Source: an uncultured Selenomonadaceae bacterium (GTDB lineage: Bacteria; Bacillota; Negativicutes; Selenomonadales; Selenomonadaceae). From it: DNA of 64,000 nt. The translations under genes and the position numbers were made by a program. Location: NCBI GenBank assembly GCA_905233135.1, contig CAJOCQ010000004.1, forward strand, positions 81,364 to 145,363, in the 5' to 3' direction. Below the pieces are notes generated by a model. That model saw only the letters and a list, made by a program, of their open reading frames with translations, searched no databases and was not told the origin of the DNA. Shown piece by piece: positions 1 to 8,193 of this stretch; the stretch's first letter is position 1; each line of letters begins with the position of its first letter.

Positions 1-30
1 AGATTTGGTAAAGTTCGAGGAGTGAGAAAA

Positions 31-192
31 TTGGCAGTTACAAAAAGCGTAAATTGTCCGCACTGCGGACGCAAATTAAATTCTTACACAATCGACGCGC
101 CGAGCGTTCAACGCACAAGCGGTACTTGTCAATGCGGCAAGCGTTATGTTGTTGAATACGGCAAAGGCAAAATTAAAGTCAGCAAAGGCTAA
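31..192 (+). CDS. small zinc-ribbon protein (53 aa)
   Basis: Short reading frame starting at TTG, with a GAGGAG ribosome binding site ending 8 bases upstream; it ends 15 bases before the next gene. The product has a CPHCGRKL motif near the N-terminus and a CQCGKRY motif about 25 residues later, the spacing of a one-zinc ribbon, then a basic tail rich in Lys and Gly. No enzyme domain is visible. It is probably the first gene of the operon of helical proteins that follows, or the last of one that begins before the window. The frame is open upstream to the window edge, but only the TTG has a well-placed SD. Function unknown. Confidence 0.68.
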   Translation: MAVTKSVNCPHCGRKLNSYTIDAPSVQRTSGTCQCGKRYVVEYGKGKIKVSKG

Positions 193-207
193 GGAGTTGT
201 AAAAATT

Positions 208-1041
208 ATGGGATTTTTTGATTCAAGCGAAGAAAAAGCACGCCGCCGCGAACTTAAAGAAGAAGCCGCTGATTACCGCAGCGACGCCAAAAATTATATT
301 TCAGATGCAAAAGATTATATCGACGATTACAAATACTATAAAGAAAACTCAAGGTATTTCGCCAACCTCATTGAAGATAATCTGCGCGATTACAACAAGC
401 AAAAGGTAGAAATTTTGAAAGAACTCGGCGGCGAAATTTCCGGCACAATCGAAAATTTCAAGCGTTATAATATTTCTACTCATATTCCTAAAGCACCGAG
501 CATTTCTTCCGCGCCCGATATTCCTACTTTTACCGTTTCAAATTTTGTTTCCGCAATACCCGGCAGTGATTTCAGCATACTTAATATTGTCCTTTCAACT
601 TTCAGCAACCCCGAAAAAGACAGAGACGAAGCGCGCCAACAAATGAAAAAAGCTGAACGTTACGCAAATAAAGCACTCAACGCCCTCAATCAAATGAAAG
701 CTGTTTCTAAAGCTCTTGAAAATTCACTGAACTATATTAAAAGCGAACGCGACACTGTCAACGAATTAATGAAGAAACTTCGCTCCCTTATGCAACAACT
801 TAATGACGCAATGCAACAAAAATCACATACCGAAGAATCCGCAAGGCAAATGGAAGGTATTTGCAAAATTGCCGAACAAATTAAAGGCACGCTTGAAAAT
901 CAAGTTATGAACAATGTCGGCGAAATTGAAGAAAATTATAAACTTTACAGCCAACGTATCAGGGAAATTAACCGCTCCATTCCCGCCGCGCCGAATATCA
1001 GCGATTCTTCAAGTTGGCTTGATGTTGTTTTGAAATATTAA
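208..1041 (+). CDS. hypothetical coiled-coil protein
   Basis: 277 residues, ATG start with an AAGGAG site. The N-terminal 75 residues and the C-terminal half are highly charged and helical, with heptad-like spacing. Between them lies a Pro/Ser-rich stretch (about 95-125) reading like a flexible linker. There is no signal peptide or membrane helix, so it is probably cytoplasmic. I do not recognise the family. It is followed after a single base by the next gene, so the group is very likely co-transcribed and may form one complex. Tyr and Asp recur every few residues in the first 50 positions. Confidence 0.8.
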   Translation: MGFFDSSEEKARRRELKEEAADYRSDAKNYISDAKDYIDDYKYYKENSRYFANLIEDNLRDYNKQKVEILKELGGEISGTIENFKRYNISTHIPKAPSISSAPDIPTFTVSNFVSAIPGSDFSILNIVLSTFSNPEKDRDEARQQMKKAERYANKALNALNQMKAVSKALENSLNYIKSERDTVNELMKKLRSLMQQLNDAMQQKSHTEESARQMEGICKIAEQIKGTLENQVMNNVGEIEENYKLYSQRIREINRSIPAAPNISDSSSWLDVVLKY

Positions 1042-1042
1042 A

Positions 1043-1369
1043 ATGAATCAAAATTTTTTTGACTTGGCGTATTATGTTTTTGATAATTACACTAATGACC
1101 GCGAAAAAAGTTTAACGCGGCTTGAAAAAGAAATCGCCGCGTTGAAATTGCAATGTGAAGAATCTGCGCGACGTTCGGAATTGCTGGAACAGTTTGGCAA
1201 ACAATTTTTTGAGGAGCGGGCGAAAATTAGAAAATTGGCTATGAAGTCTTTGGATATTGCAATAGCAAAAGGCGACGCCGAAATTTCCGCTATTGCGCTT
1301 GCAATTCTCAACAAAGAATACTCAAAAGATTTTTTCGGAATGCAAAATAAAATTTCAGGCTTGAGGTGA
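1043..1369 (+). CDS. hypothetical helical protein
   Basis: 108 residues, starting one base after the previous stop, so translation is probably coupled. Residues 20-75 are predicted helical, rich in Glu, Lys, Leu and Arg. The C-terminus contains an Ala/Ile-rich segment resembling an amphipathic helix rather than a membrane span. No known domain is recognised. It sits second in the operon of small helical proteins at 0.2-1.9 kb. Confidence 0.75.
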   Translation: MNQNFFDLAYYVFDNYTNDREKSLTRLEKEIAALKLQCEESARRSELLEQFGKQFFEERAKIRKLAMKSLDIAIAKGDAEISAIALAILNKEYSKDFFGMQNKISGLR

Positions 1370-1373
1370 TTTT

Positions 1374-1736
1374 ATGGCAACATTACCGCCCGCGCTTGCG
1401 GCAGGCGTCCTTTCAGATTTGATAAAATGCGGCACTGATTATTTGGCTTGCAAGGAGCGCGAAATTACCAAGCGCGAACAAATAGCCGCCGAACTTGAAG
1501 CAAAACTTACTTTGATAAATAAGAATTACGACCTTTGCTCTCAAATTTTGGCGAACAATCACGAATACGCAATGAAATCTTATGCTATTGCCGATGATTT
1601 GTTAAAAAATCCTGCGGTTACGGCAAACACGGAACTTGTTAAAAATATTTTAACTTTCCTTTCAAACGAACACGCCAAAGTCAGCGATAATTCAACGGCA
1701 ATGTTTGCAAGCTTATCACGCGGAATGTTGAGGTAA
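1374..1736 (+). CDS. hypothetical helical protein
   Basis: 120 residues, start 4 bases after the previous stop. The N-terminus (MATLPPALAAGVLSDLI) is mildly hydrophobic but lacks a basic n-region and cleavage site, so I do not call a signal peptide. The middle is a coiled-coil-like helix (about 28-60). The stop codon overlaps the start of the next gene by one base, indicating tight coupling. Unrecognised family. Confidence 0.75.
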   Translation: MATLPPALAAGVLSDLIKCGTDYLACKEREITKREQIAAELEAKLTLINKNYDLCSQILANNHEYAMKSYAIADDLLKNPAVTANTELVKNILTFLSNEHAKVSDNSTAMFASLSRGMLR

Positions 1737-1936
1737 TGCAGTTGGAAAATCTTGAGCAAGTCATTCGGCAGGAAAAAAAAGAACGCGCCGCCATTGCCGA
1801 AAATCTTAAAAATTTTCATAAGGCGATTGACAAGCGCGAAAACGAAATTGCCGCCGAATTGGATAAAAATCATTTGCAACGTATGAAAGACTTGGAAAAT
1901 CAAGCGGCTTTGCTAAAAAAATTAATTCCAAAATAA
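1736..1936 (+). CDS. small coiled-coil protein
   Basis: 66 residues, almost entirely charged helix (Glu, Lys, Gln, Asn), overlapping the previous gene by one base. Size and composition suit a helical partner or adaptor of the three preceding products. No motif is recognised. The reading frame is supported mainly by operon packing and by the same codon style as its neighbours. Confidence 0.65.
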   Translation: MQLENLEQVIRQEKKERAAIAENLKNFHKAIDKRENEIAAELDKNHLQRMKDLENQAALLKKLIPK

Positions 1937-1955
1937 TTTTAAAGCGGGTGAAATT

Positions 1956-2309
1956 ATGTTGAAAAAATTTTTTGTCAGTGTAATTTGTACTGCGGTTTTA
2001 ATTTGCGGCGTCTTTGCAAATTCCAAAATTTGCGAGGCAAAATACGGCGAAACGCCTGAACAATTTGTTGACAGGTGCCTTTATACCGGCACTTGGGGCT
2101 GGGTTGGAAACGGCAGTATGATGAATTTCAATCGAAATAACGTTGTAGTTGACCAAATTGAAAGCTGCGACGTTGTCAAGGAAAAAGCATATATTGTTGT
2201 ACGCTTTACTGAAAACAATATGACTTGCAAAGCTATTATTACGCCCGAAAATTTTGTAATTTTTGATGAAAACGGTACGCCCGTAATGTTTGTTAAAAGA
2301 CCTTACTAA
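1956..2309 (+). CDS. small secreted protein
   Basis: 117 residues with a clear Sec signal peptide: basic MLKKFF, a hydrophobic core to about residue 22 and a probable cleavage site near ANSKICEA. The mature part is a small beta-rich domain with Trp-Gly and Cys residues and no recognised family. A ribosome binding site (AAGCGGGTG) precedes the ATG. It closes the operon and is followed by a hairpin terminator. Confidence 0.75.
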   Translation: MLKKFFVSVICTAVLICGVFANSKICEAKYGETPEQFVDRCLYTGTWGWVGNGSMMNFNRNNVVVDQIESCDVVKEKAYIVVRFTENNMTCKAIITPENFVIFDENGTPVMFVKRPY

Positions 2310-2331
2310 AAATAAATTATGACCATCCCTT

Positions 2332-2364
2332 AAAAGTTCAATTTAAACATTGGACTTTTTTTAT
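2332..2364 (+). terminator. intrinsic terminator
   Basis: AAGTTCAAT and ATTGGACTT pair around a six-base loop and are followed by a T-run. It lies between the plus-strand operon and the convergent regulator gene. The A-rich 5-prime side means it may work in both directions. Confidence 0.7.
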
Positions 2365-2882
2365 TTGTCAAAAATTAAAAGTTCGCAATTTTTTTCGTCC
2401 AGCAAAATATTTGTTTCGACAAGTGAATATTTTTTTTCAAGCGCAAAAATAATTACCGCGTCAAAATTAGTGCGCGGATAAAGTTCCGCTTCTCCCGCGT
2501 ACTTCAAAAGGTGTTGCGTTTCGTCCAGCGAAAATCTTAATGCAAGTGCAACTGCTATCAGCATATTTCGGCTCGGATTATTTTTCATTGTTTTCGGCGG
2601 CGTATTTCGCGCAGGAATAATTTGATACAGATAAGATTTTGAAATACCCGTAAGGTCTGCAATTTCGGGGATATTAATTTTTTCGTTACGGCTGTTCAAA
2701 ACGTCGCGTATATATTCGCCAACTTTCGGGCTGTAGGTAAATTCGTTTTGATTCTCATTCATAAAAGTTTTAAAATCGTCATCGTCAGATTTTTTCGCAA
2801 GAGCGCGGATTGAATTAAAAATTTCGGTAGTGCTTTTTTTATGGTCGCCCAATAACAGGCGGTCGGGTTTATCGTAATGCAT
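2361..2882 (-). CDS. XRE-like helix-turn-helix regulator
   Basis: 173 residues. Around residues 70-90 the sequence IPEIADLTGISKSYLYQI is a typical helix-turn-helix (lambda-repressor/XRE fold). The remainder (RNMLIAVALALRFSLDETQH) resembles the following helices of XRE domains that recognise small signals. The gene diverges from the Ser/Thr kinase gene with only about 50 bases between start codons, so it probably controls the shared promoter region. Its C-terminal 60 residues are unrecognised. Confidence 0.7.
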   Translation of the reverse strand: MHYDKPDRLLLGDHKKSTTEIFNSIRALAKKSDDDDFKTFMNENQNEFTYSPKVGEYIRDVLNSRNEKINIPEIADLTGISKSYLYQIIPARNTPPKTMKNNPSRNMLIAVALALRFSLDETQHLLKYAGEAELYPRTNFDAVIIFALEKKYSLVETNILLDEKNCELLIFDK

Positions 2883-2933
2883 AAAAATTCCCTTTCAAAA
2901 ATTTTTTTTATTATATCAAAAGGAGCGTTGCAT

Positions 2934-4196
2934 TTGAAGTTACCTAAAAATTTGCAGGAACGCTTTAAACTTGTGCGACTGCTTCATAAAACCGATAAAT
3001 CAAGAATTTGGCTCGTTGAAGAATTTGCAACAAAAAAAAGGTACGTCCTGCGCGAAATGCAACGTACCAATTTAGCTTACAAGGAAATTTCAAAAGTCAA
3101 ACATAAAAATTTATTGGAAATAATTTTGGTTGAGGAAACTGACGCGGCAACTTTCGTCATTGAAGAATTTTTGCAGGGCGAAAATTTATTTGAGTACGTT
3201 AAAAAGCACGGCGAATTTAGCGAAGAAAAAATTTGCAAAATTGGAATAGAAATTTGCAACTGCCTTGAAAAATTGCACGCGCGGCACATTATCCACCGCG
3301 ACATTAAACCCGAAAATTTATTTTTGACTGACGCGGGAATTTTAAAGCTGATTGATTTCGACGCGGCAAGAATCGAAAAAAGCGGGCTCGTTGCAGATAC
3401 AAATATAATGGGAACGCCCGGTTACGCCGCGCCCGAACAATACGGCTTTCAACAAACTGACGCCCGCACGGATATTTTTTCGCTCGGCTTGACGCTGAAA
3501 AAGTTGGCGGGCTATGAAAATTACAGCGGATTTTTGACGCCGATTTTTAAAAAGTGCGCCTCGTTCGACCCCGCGCAAAGGTACAATTCAGCCAAAGATT
3601 TACGCGCCGCAATTATTCAACGCCGCCGCTTGCATAAGCTGAAAAAACTTTTTGCAGTTGCCGTTGCAGGATTGGGGATTTATTTTTTTATGACTAATGA
3701 AAATTCTTCGCCCGCCGAAGAAAAAATTTTCACCGAAGAAAAAATTACTGCAACAACTTCAAATATCAATTCTAAGCCGCCTGAAATTGCCGACAAGCCG
3801 CCTTCGGAAATTTTCCCGCCAATTATATATCCGCAAAATGAAAACGCGCCTGCGCCCGTTTATGAGCGTTACACGCCGCCGTCAAATTTTCAAGCAGAAA
3901 TTTCAAACTTTGACACAGAAAAACTTGTTGCAGAACTTACAAAAAAAGTTGACGCGCTGAATTTGCCGCCGCCGCCAAAAATGCCCTTCCGTGATTTCAA
4001 AAACCAAATGCGCAATTTAAATCTTTCTGAATCCGAACTTTTGAAAAAATACGAAGAACATTACCGCCGCTTGGAATTTAATCAGCGCGTTGCAGAATTT
4101 AGAAAACTTTTGCCGCAAAATTTATCAGCCGAAGAAATTAACGCGGCGTCAATGATTTTCCAACGTCAAGAAAAACAACGCCTTAATCTTGATTGA
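2934..4196 (+). CDS. membrane-anchored Ser/Thr protein kinase, atypical
   Basis: About 420 residues from TTG at 2934, chosen because AAAGGAG lies 9 bases upstream; ATG at 2877 would add 19 residues without an SD and would overlap the divergent regulator. The kinase fold is clear: HRDIKPENL catalytic loop near residue 121, DFDAAR in place of DFG near 141, and GTPGYAAPEQYG activation segment. The glycine-rich loop is not evident and the usual VAxK lysine appears as YVLRE, so ATP binding may be unusual. One membrane helix follows the kinase domain (about residue 240), then a Pro-rich extracytoplasmic linker and a helical end. No PASTA repeats. The 3-prime end overlaps ribD tail to tail by 14 bases. 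Confidence 0.85.
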   Translation: MKLPKNLQERFKLVRLLHKTDKSRIWLVEEFATKKRYVLREMQRTNLAYKEISKVKHKNLLEIILVEETDAATFVIEEFLQGENLFEYVKKHGEFSEEKICKIGIEICNCLEKLHARHIIHRDIKPENLFLTDAGILKLIDFDAARIEKSGLVADTNIMGTPGYAAPEQYGFQQTDARTDIFSLGLTLKKLAGYENYSGFLTPIFKKCASFDPAQRYNSAKDLRAAIIQRRRLHKLKKLFAVAVAGLGIYFFMTNENSSPAEEKIFTEEKITATTSNINSKPPEIADKPPSEIFPPIIYPQNENAPAPVYERYTPPSNFQAEISNFDTEKLVAELTKKVDALNLPPPPKMPFRDFKNQMRNLNLSESELLKKYEEHYRRLEFNQRVAEFRKLLPQNLSAEEINAASMIFQRQEKQRLNLD

Positions 4197-5268
4197 CGTA
4201 ACCCGAAATTAAAATGTCAGTGCCGATTTTTTCGGCGGTCAAATTTTCCAACTGCGCCGCGTCAAAAAGATTTTCAACGCCCGCGCCTTCAACCGCCGTC
4301 AATGCATTTTGCCCGCCAATAATTTTTGGCGCAATGAACGCTAAAACTTTGTCGATTAAACCTGCGCGAAACATCGAAAAATTTAAAGTGCCGCCGCCTT
4401 CCAAAAGAATCGAAGTAATTTCGCGGCTTGCAAGTTCTTGCATTAAAATTTTTAAATCAACTTGACTTTCGCCCGCAATGATAATTTCTGCGCCGAGATT
4501 TTTCAGCGCGGAAATTTTTTCAAGCGGCGCGTTGGCAGTTACGGCAATAATATTTTTCGCTGCGCCGTCATTTAAAAATTTTGCGTCAAGCGGCGTCCGC
4601 GCCTTGCTGTCAACAATTATTCGCACGGGATTTTTTCCGCCGTCAATTCGCGCAGTTAAAGCGGGATTATCCGCCAAAACTGTTCCGATTCCCGCCATAA
4701 TCCCGTCGTTAATGTCGCGCAGTTTGTGTACAAATTTTCTTGATTCTTCGCAACTAATCCATTGACTTTGCCCGCTGAAAGTTGCAATTTTCCCGTCCAA
4801 AGAACAGGCAAATTTCGCCGTTACGAACGGGATTTTTTTAGTTATATATTTGAGAAAAACTTCATTAAGGCGGCGCGCGTCATTTTCCAAAATTCCAACT
4901 TCGACTTCGACGCCTGCCGCGCGTAAAATTTCAATGCCGCGCCCTGCAACGAGCGGGTTAGGGTCTTTCATAGCAATTACAACTTTTTTAATTCCCGCGT
5001 CAACAATTCTGTTCGCGCAGGGCGGAGTTCTGCCGTAATGACTGCAAGGCTCCAAAGTTACGTACATTGTAGAATTTTTGGCAAGTTCGCCCGCCATATT
5101 AAGGGCGTGAATTTCGGCGTGCGGCGTACCGGCTTTTCTGTGCCAACCTTCGGCAATAATTCTGCCGTCCTTGACGATAACCGCGCCGACCATCGGATTG
5201 GGTGAAGTGCGCCCTTGTGCATTTTTCGCAATTCTCAACGCTTCCCGCATAAAATTTTCAGCCGTCAA
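4183..5268 (-). CDS. ribD: bifunctional riboflavin biosynthesis protein RibD
   Basis: Diaminohydroxyphosphoribosylaminopyrimidine deaminase plus 5-amino-6-(5-phosphoribosylamino)uracil reductase, steps two and three of riboflavin synthesis from GTP. The N-terminal deaminase has the zinc motif PHAEIHAL and EPCSHYGRTPPC; the C-terminal reductase has SLDGKIA and LLEGGGTLN. I start at TTG 5268, where AAGGGGG lies six bases upstream; this gives 361 residues, the usual family length. A start at 5313 would add an atypical leader. The other rib genes are not adjacent. It follows the suf genes on the same strand. Confidence 0.95.
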   Translation of the reverse strand: MTAENFMREALRIAKNAQGRTSPNPMVGAVIVKDGRIIAEGWHRKAGTPHAEIHALNMAGELAKNSTMYVTLEPCSHYGRTPPCANRIVDAGIKKVVIAMKDPNPLVAGRGIEILRAAGVEVEVGILENDARRLNEVFLKYITKKIPFVTAKFACSLDGKIATFSGQSQWISCEESRKFVHKLRDINDGIMAGIGTVLADNPALTARIDGGKNPVRIIVDSKARTPLDAKFLNDGAAKNIIAVTANAPLEKISALKNLGAEIIIAGESQVDLKILMQELASREITSILLEGGGTLNFSMFRAGLIDKVLAFIAPKIIGGQNALTAVEGAGVENLFDAAQLENLTAEKIGTDILISGYVNQD

Positions 5269-5327
5269 AAAAATTTCCCCCTTCAACAAAAAAAGCGGCT
5301 TTAATCGCTCCAAAAATTTTTTTTAAT

Positions 5328-6254
5328 TTATTTTAAAAAGCCGTTAATAATTTGTTCTTCGGCTTCAGCTTCAGTTAAACCGAGCGTCATCAGTTTAATA
5401 ATTTGTTCGCCCGCAATTTTGCCAATAGCGGCTTCGTGAACCAACATTGCGTCAACGTTATTTGCCTCAAGCGAAGGTACAGCCAAAATTTTCCCTTCGT
5501 CCATAATGATTGAATCGCACTCCGTATGCCCGTTGCATGCGGCGTTACCGCTAATTCCCAAATCCAATTTTTGAAAAGATTTATCACGTGCCACGCCGCG
5601 CGAAACAACGTCCGCGCCCGAATTTTCGCCGTTCAAATTAATTTTGTAAGTGCTGAAAGCTTTTTGGTCGCCGTGCGTCATAAGTCTTTCACGAACAATT
5701 AATTTTGCGCTTGCGTCAACATTGGCGGTTGTTACGCGGTTGGTTGAATCGACGCCCTTAATTTGCACCATTTCCATTTCCATAAAAGAATTTTCATTGA
5801 GCGTAACTTCTGTAACGGGATTTAAAATTCTTTTGCCCGTGCCAGTGCCGCTGCCGTAATGTTTTTCAACGTACTTAACCTTAGAATTTTTGCCGACAAA
5901 AAATCTGTGTACGCCGTCGTGCTCTGAATTTGCACTGCCGCAATTATCAATTCCGCAACCTGCAACTATTACCACGTCGCAATTTTCGCCAATGAAAAAA
6001 TCGTTGTAAACTGTTTCAGTTAAGCCGCTCGCACTTAAAACAACGGGGATATGGACACTTTCATTTTTTGTATTTGGTTTAATGTGAATGTCAATGCCCG
6101 TGCCGTCTTCTTTTGAAGTTATCTCGATATTGGCGGTACTTTGACGCGCGGCAAGTTGACTGTTCGCCCTAAAATTGTACGCACCGATTGGAACTTTATG
6201 CAAGCCTGCAACTTCGGCTATTAATCTTTTTTGAATTTCGTCAAGTTGAAACAT
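5328..6254 (-). CDS. SufB/SufD-family Fe-S scaffold (SmsB-like)
   Basis: 308 residues of the SufBD beta-helix family, the scaffold that assembles Fe-S clusters with the ATPase SufC. Recognisable pieces are the central beta-helix (VVIVAGCGIDNCGSANS, SEHDGVHRFFVGKNSKVKY) and the conserved C-terminal block (VPSLEANNVDAMLVHEAAIG). Full SufB is about 460-480 residues; this short form lacks the N-terminal extension and resembles the minimal two-gene SMS version known from anaerobes and archaea. It starts 5 bases after sufC. No sufD, sufS, sufU or sufE is nearby. Confidence 0.88.
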   Translation of the reverse strand: MFQLDEIQKRLIAEVAGLHKVPIGAYNFRANSQLAARQSTANIEITSKEDGTGIDIHIKPNTKNESVHIPVVLSASGLTETVYNDFFIGENCDVVIVAGCGIDNCGSANSEHDGVHRFFVGKNSKVKYVEKHYGSGTGTGKRILNPVTEVTLNENSFMEMEMVQIKGVDSTNRVTTANVDASAKLIVRERLMTHGDQKAFSTYKINLNGENSGADVVSRGVARDKSFQKLDLGISGNAACNGHTECDSIIMDEGKILAVPSLEANNVDAMLVHEAAIGKIAGEQIIKLMTLGLTEAEAEEQIINGFLK

Positions 6255-6259
6255 TTTAT

Positions 6260-6991
6260 TTACTCCTTAATTTTTCCGCATTCTTTGATAACATTTTCAC
6301 TGTTGACAATTTGCGGCAGAATGGTTTTAGCGTCGCCGTGATTTTTAATTTGCCCGTCAGCAAGCACAATTATTTCATCTGCAATGCTCAAAATTCTTTC
6401 TTGGTGCGAAATTATTATAATCGAACTGTCAGAAATATTTTGGCGCATATCCTCAAAAATTTTAATCAAATGCTTAAAGCTCCAAAGGTCAATCCCGGCT
6501 TCAGGCTCGTCGAAGATTGAAAGTTTAGTTTTGCGTGCAAGGATTGTGGCAATTTCGATTCTTTTGAGTTCGCCGCCCGAAAGGGAAGAATTAACTTCGC
6601 GGTTGATATAATCGCGTGCGCAAAGTCCGACGGCTGAAAGATAATTGCAAGCCTCGTTGAATTTTAATTTACCGCCTGCCGCAATTTTCAGCAAGTCGAA
6701 AACTTCAAGCCCTTTAAATTTTACGGGTTGTTGGAAGGCGAAACTTATTCCCAACTTCGCACGCTCGGTAATATTTTTTTCGGTAATGTCCACGCCGTCA
6801 AAAAGAATTTGCCCGCCCGAAGGTTTTTCAATTCCCGCAATTATCCTTGCAAGGGTTGACTTGCCGCCGCCGTTCGGTCCCGTTATCACGACGAATTTTT
6901 TATTTTCTATCGTCAAATTTATCCCGCGCAGAATTTCAATTTGTTTGTTTTCTTCGGTTACGCCGAATGAAATATTTTTCAGTTCAAGCAA
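6260..6991 (-). CDS. sufC: SufC Fe-S assembly ATPase
   Basis: 243 residues, cytoplasmic ABC ATPase without membrane partner. Walker A is GPNGGGKST, the signature LSGGELKR, and Walker B ends FDEPEAGID, all typical of SufC. It is first of the pair with the short SufB-like protein and should power cluster assembly on that scaffold. A SufD homologue is absent, so the scaffold is presumably a homodimer. Confidence 0.92.
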   Translation of the reverse strand: MLELKNISFGVTEENKQIEILRGINLTIENKKFVVITGPNGGGKSTLARIIAGIEKPSGGQILFDGVDITEKNITERAKLGISFAFQQPVKFKGLEVFDLLKIAAGGKLKFNEACNYLSAVGLCARDYINREVNSSLSGGELKRIEIATILARKTKLSIFDEPEAGIDLWSFKHLIKIFEDMRQNISDSSIIIISHQERILSIADEIIVLADGQIKNHGDAKTILPQIVNSENVIKECGKIKE

Positions 6992-7035
6992 GTTTAACTC
7001 TCCTTATTTTTTTAGAAATAATTTATTTTACAAGT

Positions 7036-7228
7036 CGGCATTTCTTTCTTTTTGGCGCAAAAAGAAAGAAACGCCTGGCAAAGAAAGAAAAACATTTCCG
7101 CCCGTCAGTGCCGCTCGGGTACTGTACGCACTTAGTAAAGGGTGGCCCCCTTTGGGGCCTCTACTTTTTTCAACGCTCCAACATTACCTCAAGCTGCGGC
7201 TTTAATGACGGGCGGATTTTTCTTTTCA
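7036..7228 (+). repeat. interspersed structured repeat, copy A (core type I)
   Basis: Fills the 286-base gap between sufC and the methyltransferase gene. An arm hairpin (TTTCTTTCTTTTT pairing with AAAAAGAAAGAAA) is followed by a core bounded by CCGCCCGTCA (7098-7107) and TGACGGGCGG (7206-7215), with an inner GCCGC/GCGGC pairing and the palindrome GGCCCCCTTTGGGGCC. The same unit recurs at 10.9, 16.7, 19.0, 49.2 and 53.9 kb. No coding function; reading frames through it are artefacts. Confidence 0.9.
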
Positions 7229-7277
7229 CTAATGCCTAGTGCCTTTTGCCTAGTGCCTAAAATTGCGTAGCAATTTT

Positions 7278-8126
7278 TCATTCTATTTCGGGCAAAGTTT
7301 CAATTTCAGAAATAATTTTTTCCACTTCGCCGCGCGCTGATTTTTCGCGCAGATTATTATAAAAATTTTCTTTGTGAATTACAACCGCGTTAATAAATTC
7401 AGCCGCGTAACTTTCAAACATTCCCGCCGAATCGTACAGCCGCCAAAAATTTTTGACACTTTCTGCAATGTCAATATCGTATTCGACGCGGTGTAAAATC
7501 CTTGCAAATTCTGCGCGAAATTGCGGCGTATACATAGTTTTTAACAGCGAAAGTTCGGGGATTGAACGCGCCGCGCGGACCTGCCAAATTTCAACTTCCA
7601 AATCGTCAGAAAAATTTTCAAAGCCGCAAGCAATTAATTTTTCCAAAAGTTTTGGCGGAGCTTTTTTTATCAGCGGCATAAATTTTACGTCTTTGTAGAA
7701 TGACGCAAAAAGCAACCGTTCAAAATTTGTGCGCGTGTACAATCTTGAAACAATTCCGTTAAACCAGCCGCGCATTAATTTTTCTAAAATTTTCCAGTGC
7801 CGAATATTTCTGAAACTCGTTAAAAAAATTCCCGTCTGCTTTAAGTACGTCGAAAATCCCGCCGCTATATCTTGCGGATTTATTACAACTTCCAGCGTCA
7901 AGTCTCCAATTATTAAATCGAAAAATTCCGCGTCGAAGGGCAACCGCTCTTCTCGATAATCTAAAATTAAAGTTTTAACGCGCTCGTCGAAAAAATCTTC
8001 TTCCGCCGTTACAAAAAAAATTTCAGCCGTCGGGAAAATTTCCCGCAAAGCTGAAATATATTCTTGACTTTCGACTATCAAAATTTTTTCAAAGAAATCG
8101 TCGCCGTTAATTAAATCTGTCAACAT
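7278..8126 (-). CDS. SAM-dependent methyltransferase-like protein
   Basis: 282 residues. The N-terminal half follows the class I methyltransferase layout: ILIVES as first strand, FDLIIGDLTLE as the strand-four region, then SFRNIRHWKILEKLMRGWF, which matches the part of Methyltransf_23-type enzymes that reads PNxRHxxxLxxLxxGxW. The glycine-rich SAM loop is poorly preserved, so activity is uncertain. The C-terminal 90 residues are helical and unrecognised. The substrate cannot be inferred. Separate from sufC by repeat copy A. Confidence 0.6.
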   Translation of the reverse strand: MLTDLINGDDFFEKILIVESQEYISALREIFPTAEIFFVTAEEDFFDERVKTLILDYREERLPFDAEFFDLIIGDLTLEVVINPQDIAAGFSTYLKQTGIFLTSFRNIRHWKILEKLMRGWFNGIVSRLYTRTNFERLLFASFYKDVKFMPLIKKAPPKLLEKLIACGFENFSDDLEVEIWQVRAARSIPELSLLKTMYTPQFRAEFARILHRVEYDIDIAESVKNFWRLYDSAGMFESYAAEFINAVVIHKENFYNNLREKSARGEVEKIISEIETLPEIE

Positions 8127-8144
8127 AAAAAAACCTCTTTAAAT

Positions 8145-8182
8145 CAAAAACAGCCTTGCCTCAATTTGAAACAAGACTGTAA
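8145..8182 (-). terminator. intrinsic terminator
   Basis: Read on the minus strand, ACAGTCTTG pairs with CAAGGCTGT (one G-U pair) and is followed by TTTTTGATTT. It ends transcription from the secreted-protein gene at 8194-8628. Confidence 0.75.
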
Positions 8183-8193
8183 AAAATTTTCAA

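Noticed and set aside
6645..7239. Two long plus-strand frames over sufC and repeat copy A
   Set aside because: They are antisense shadows of sufC that continue through a non-coding repeat; no SD, no recognisable domain.
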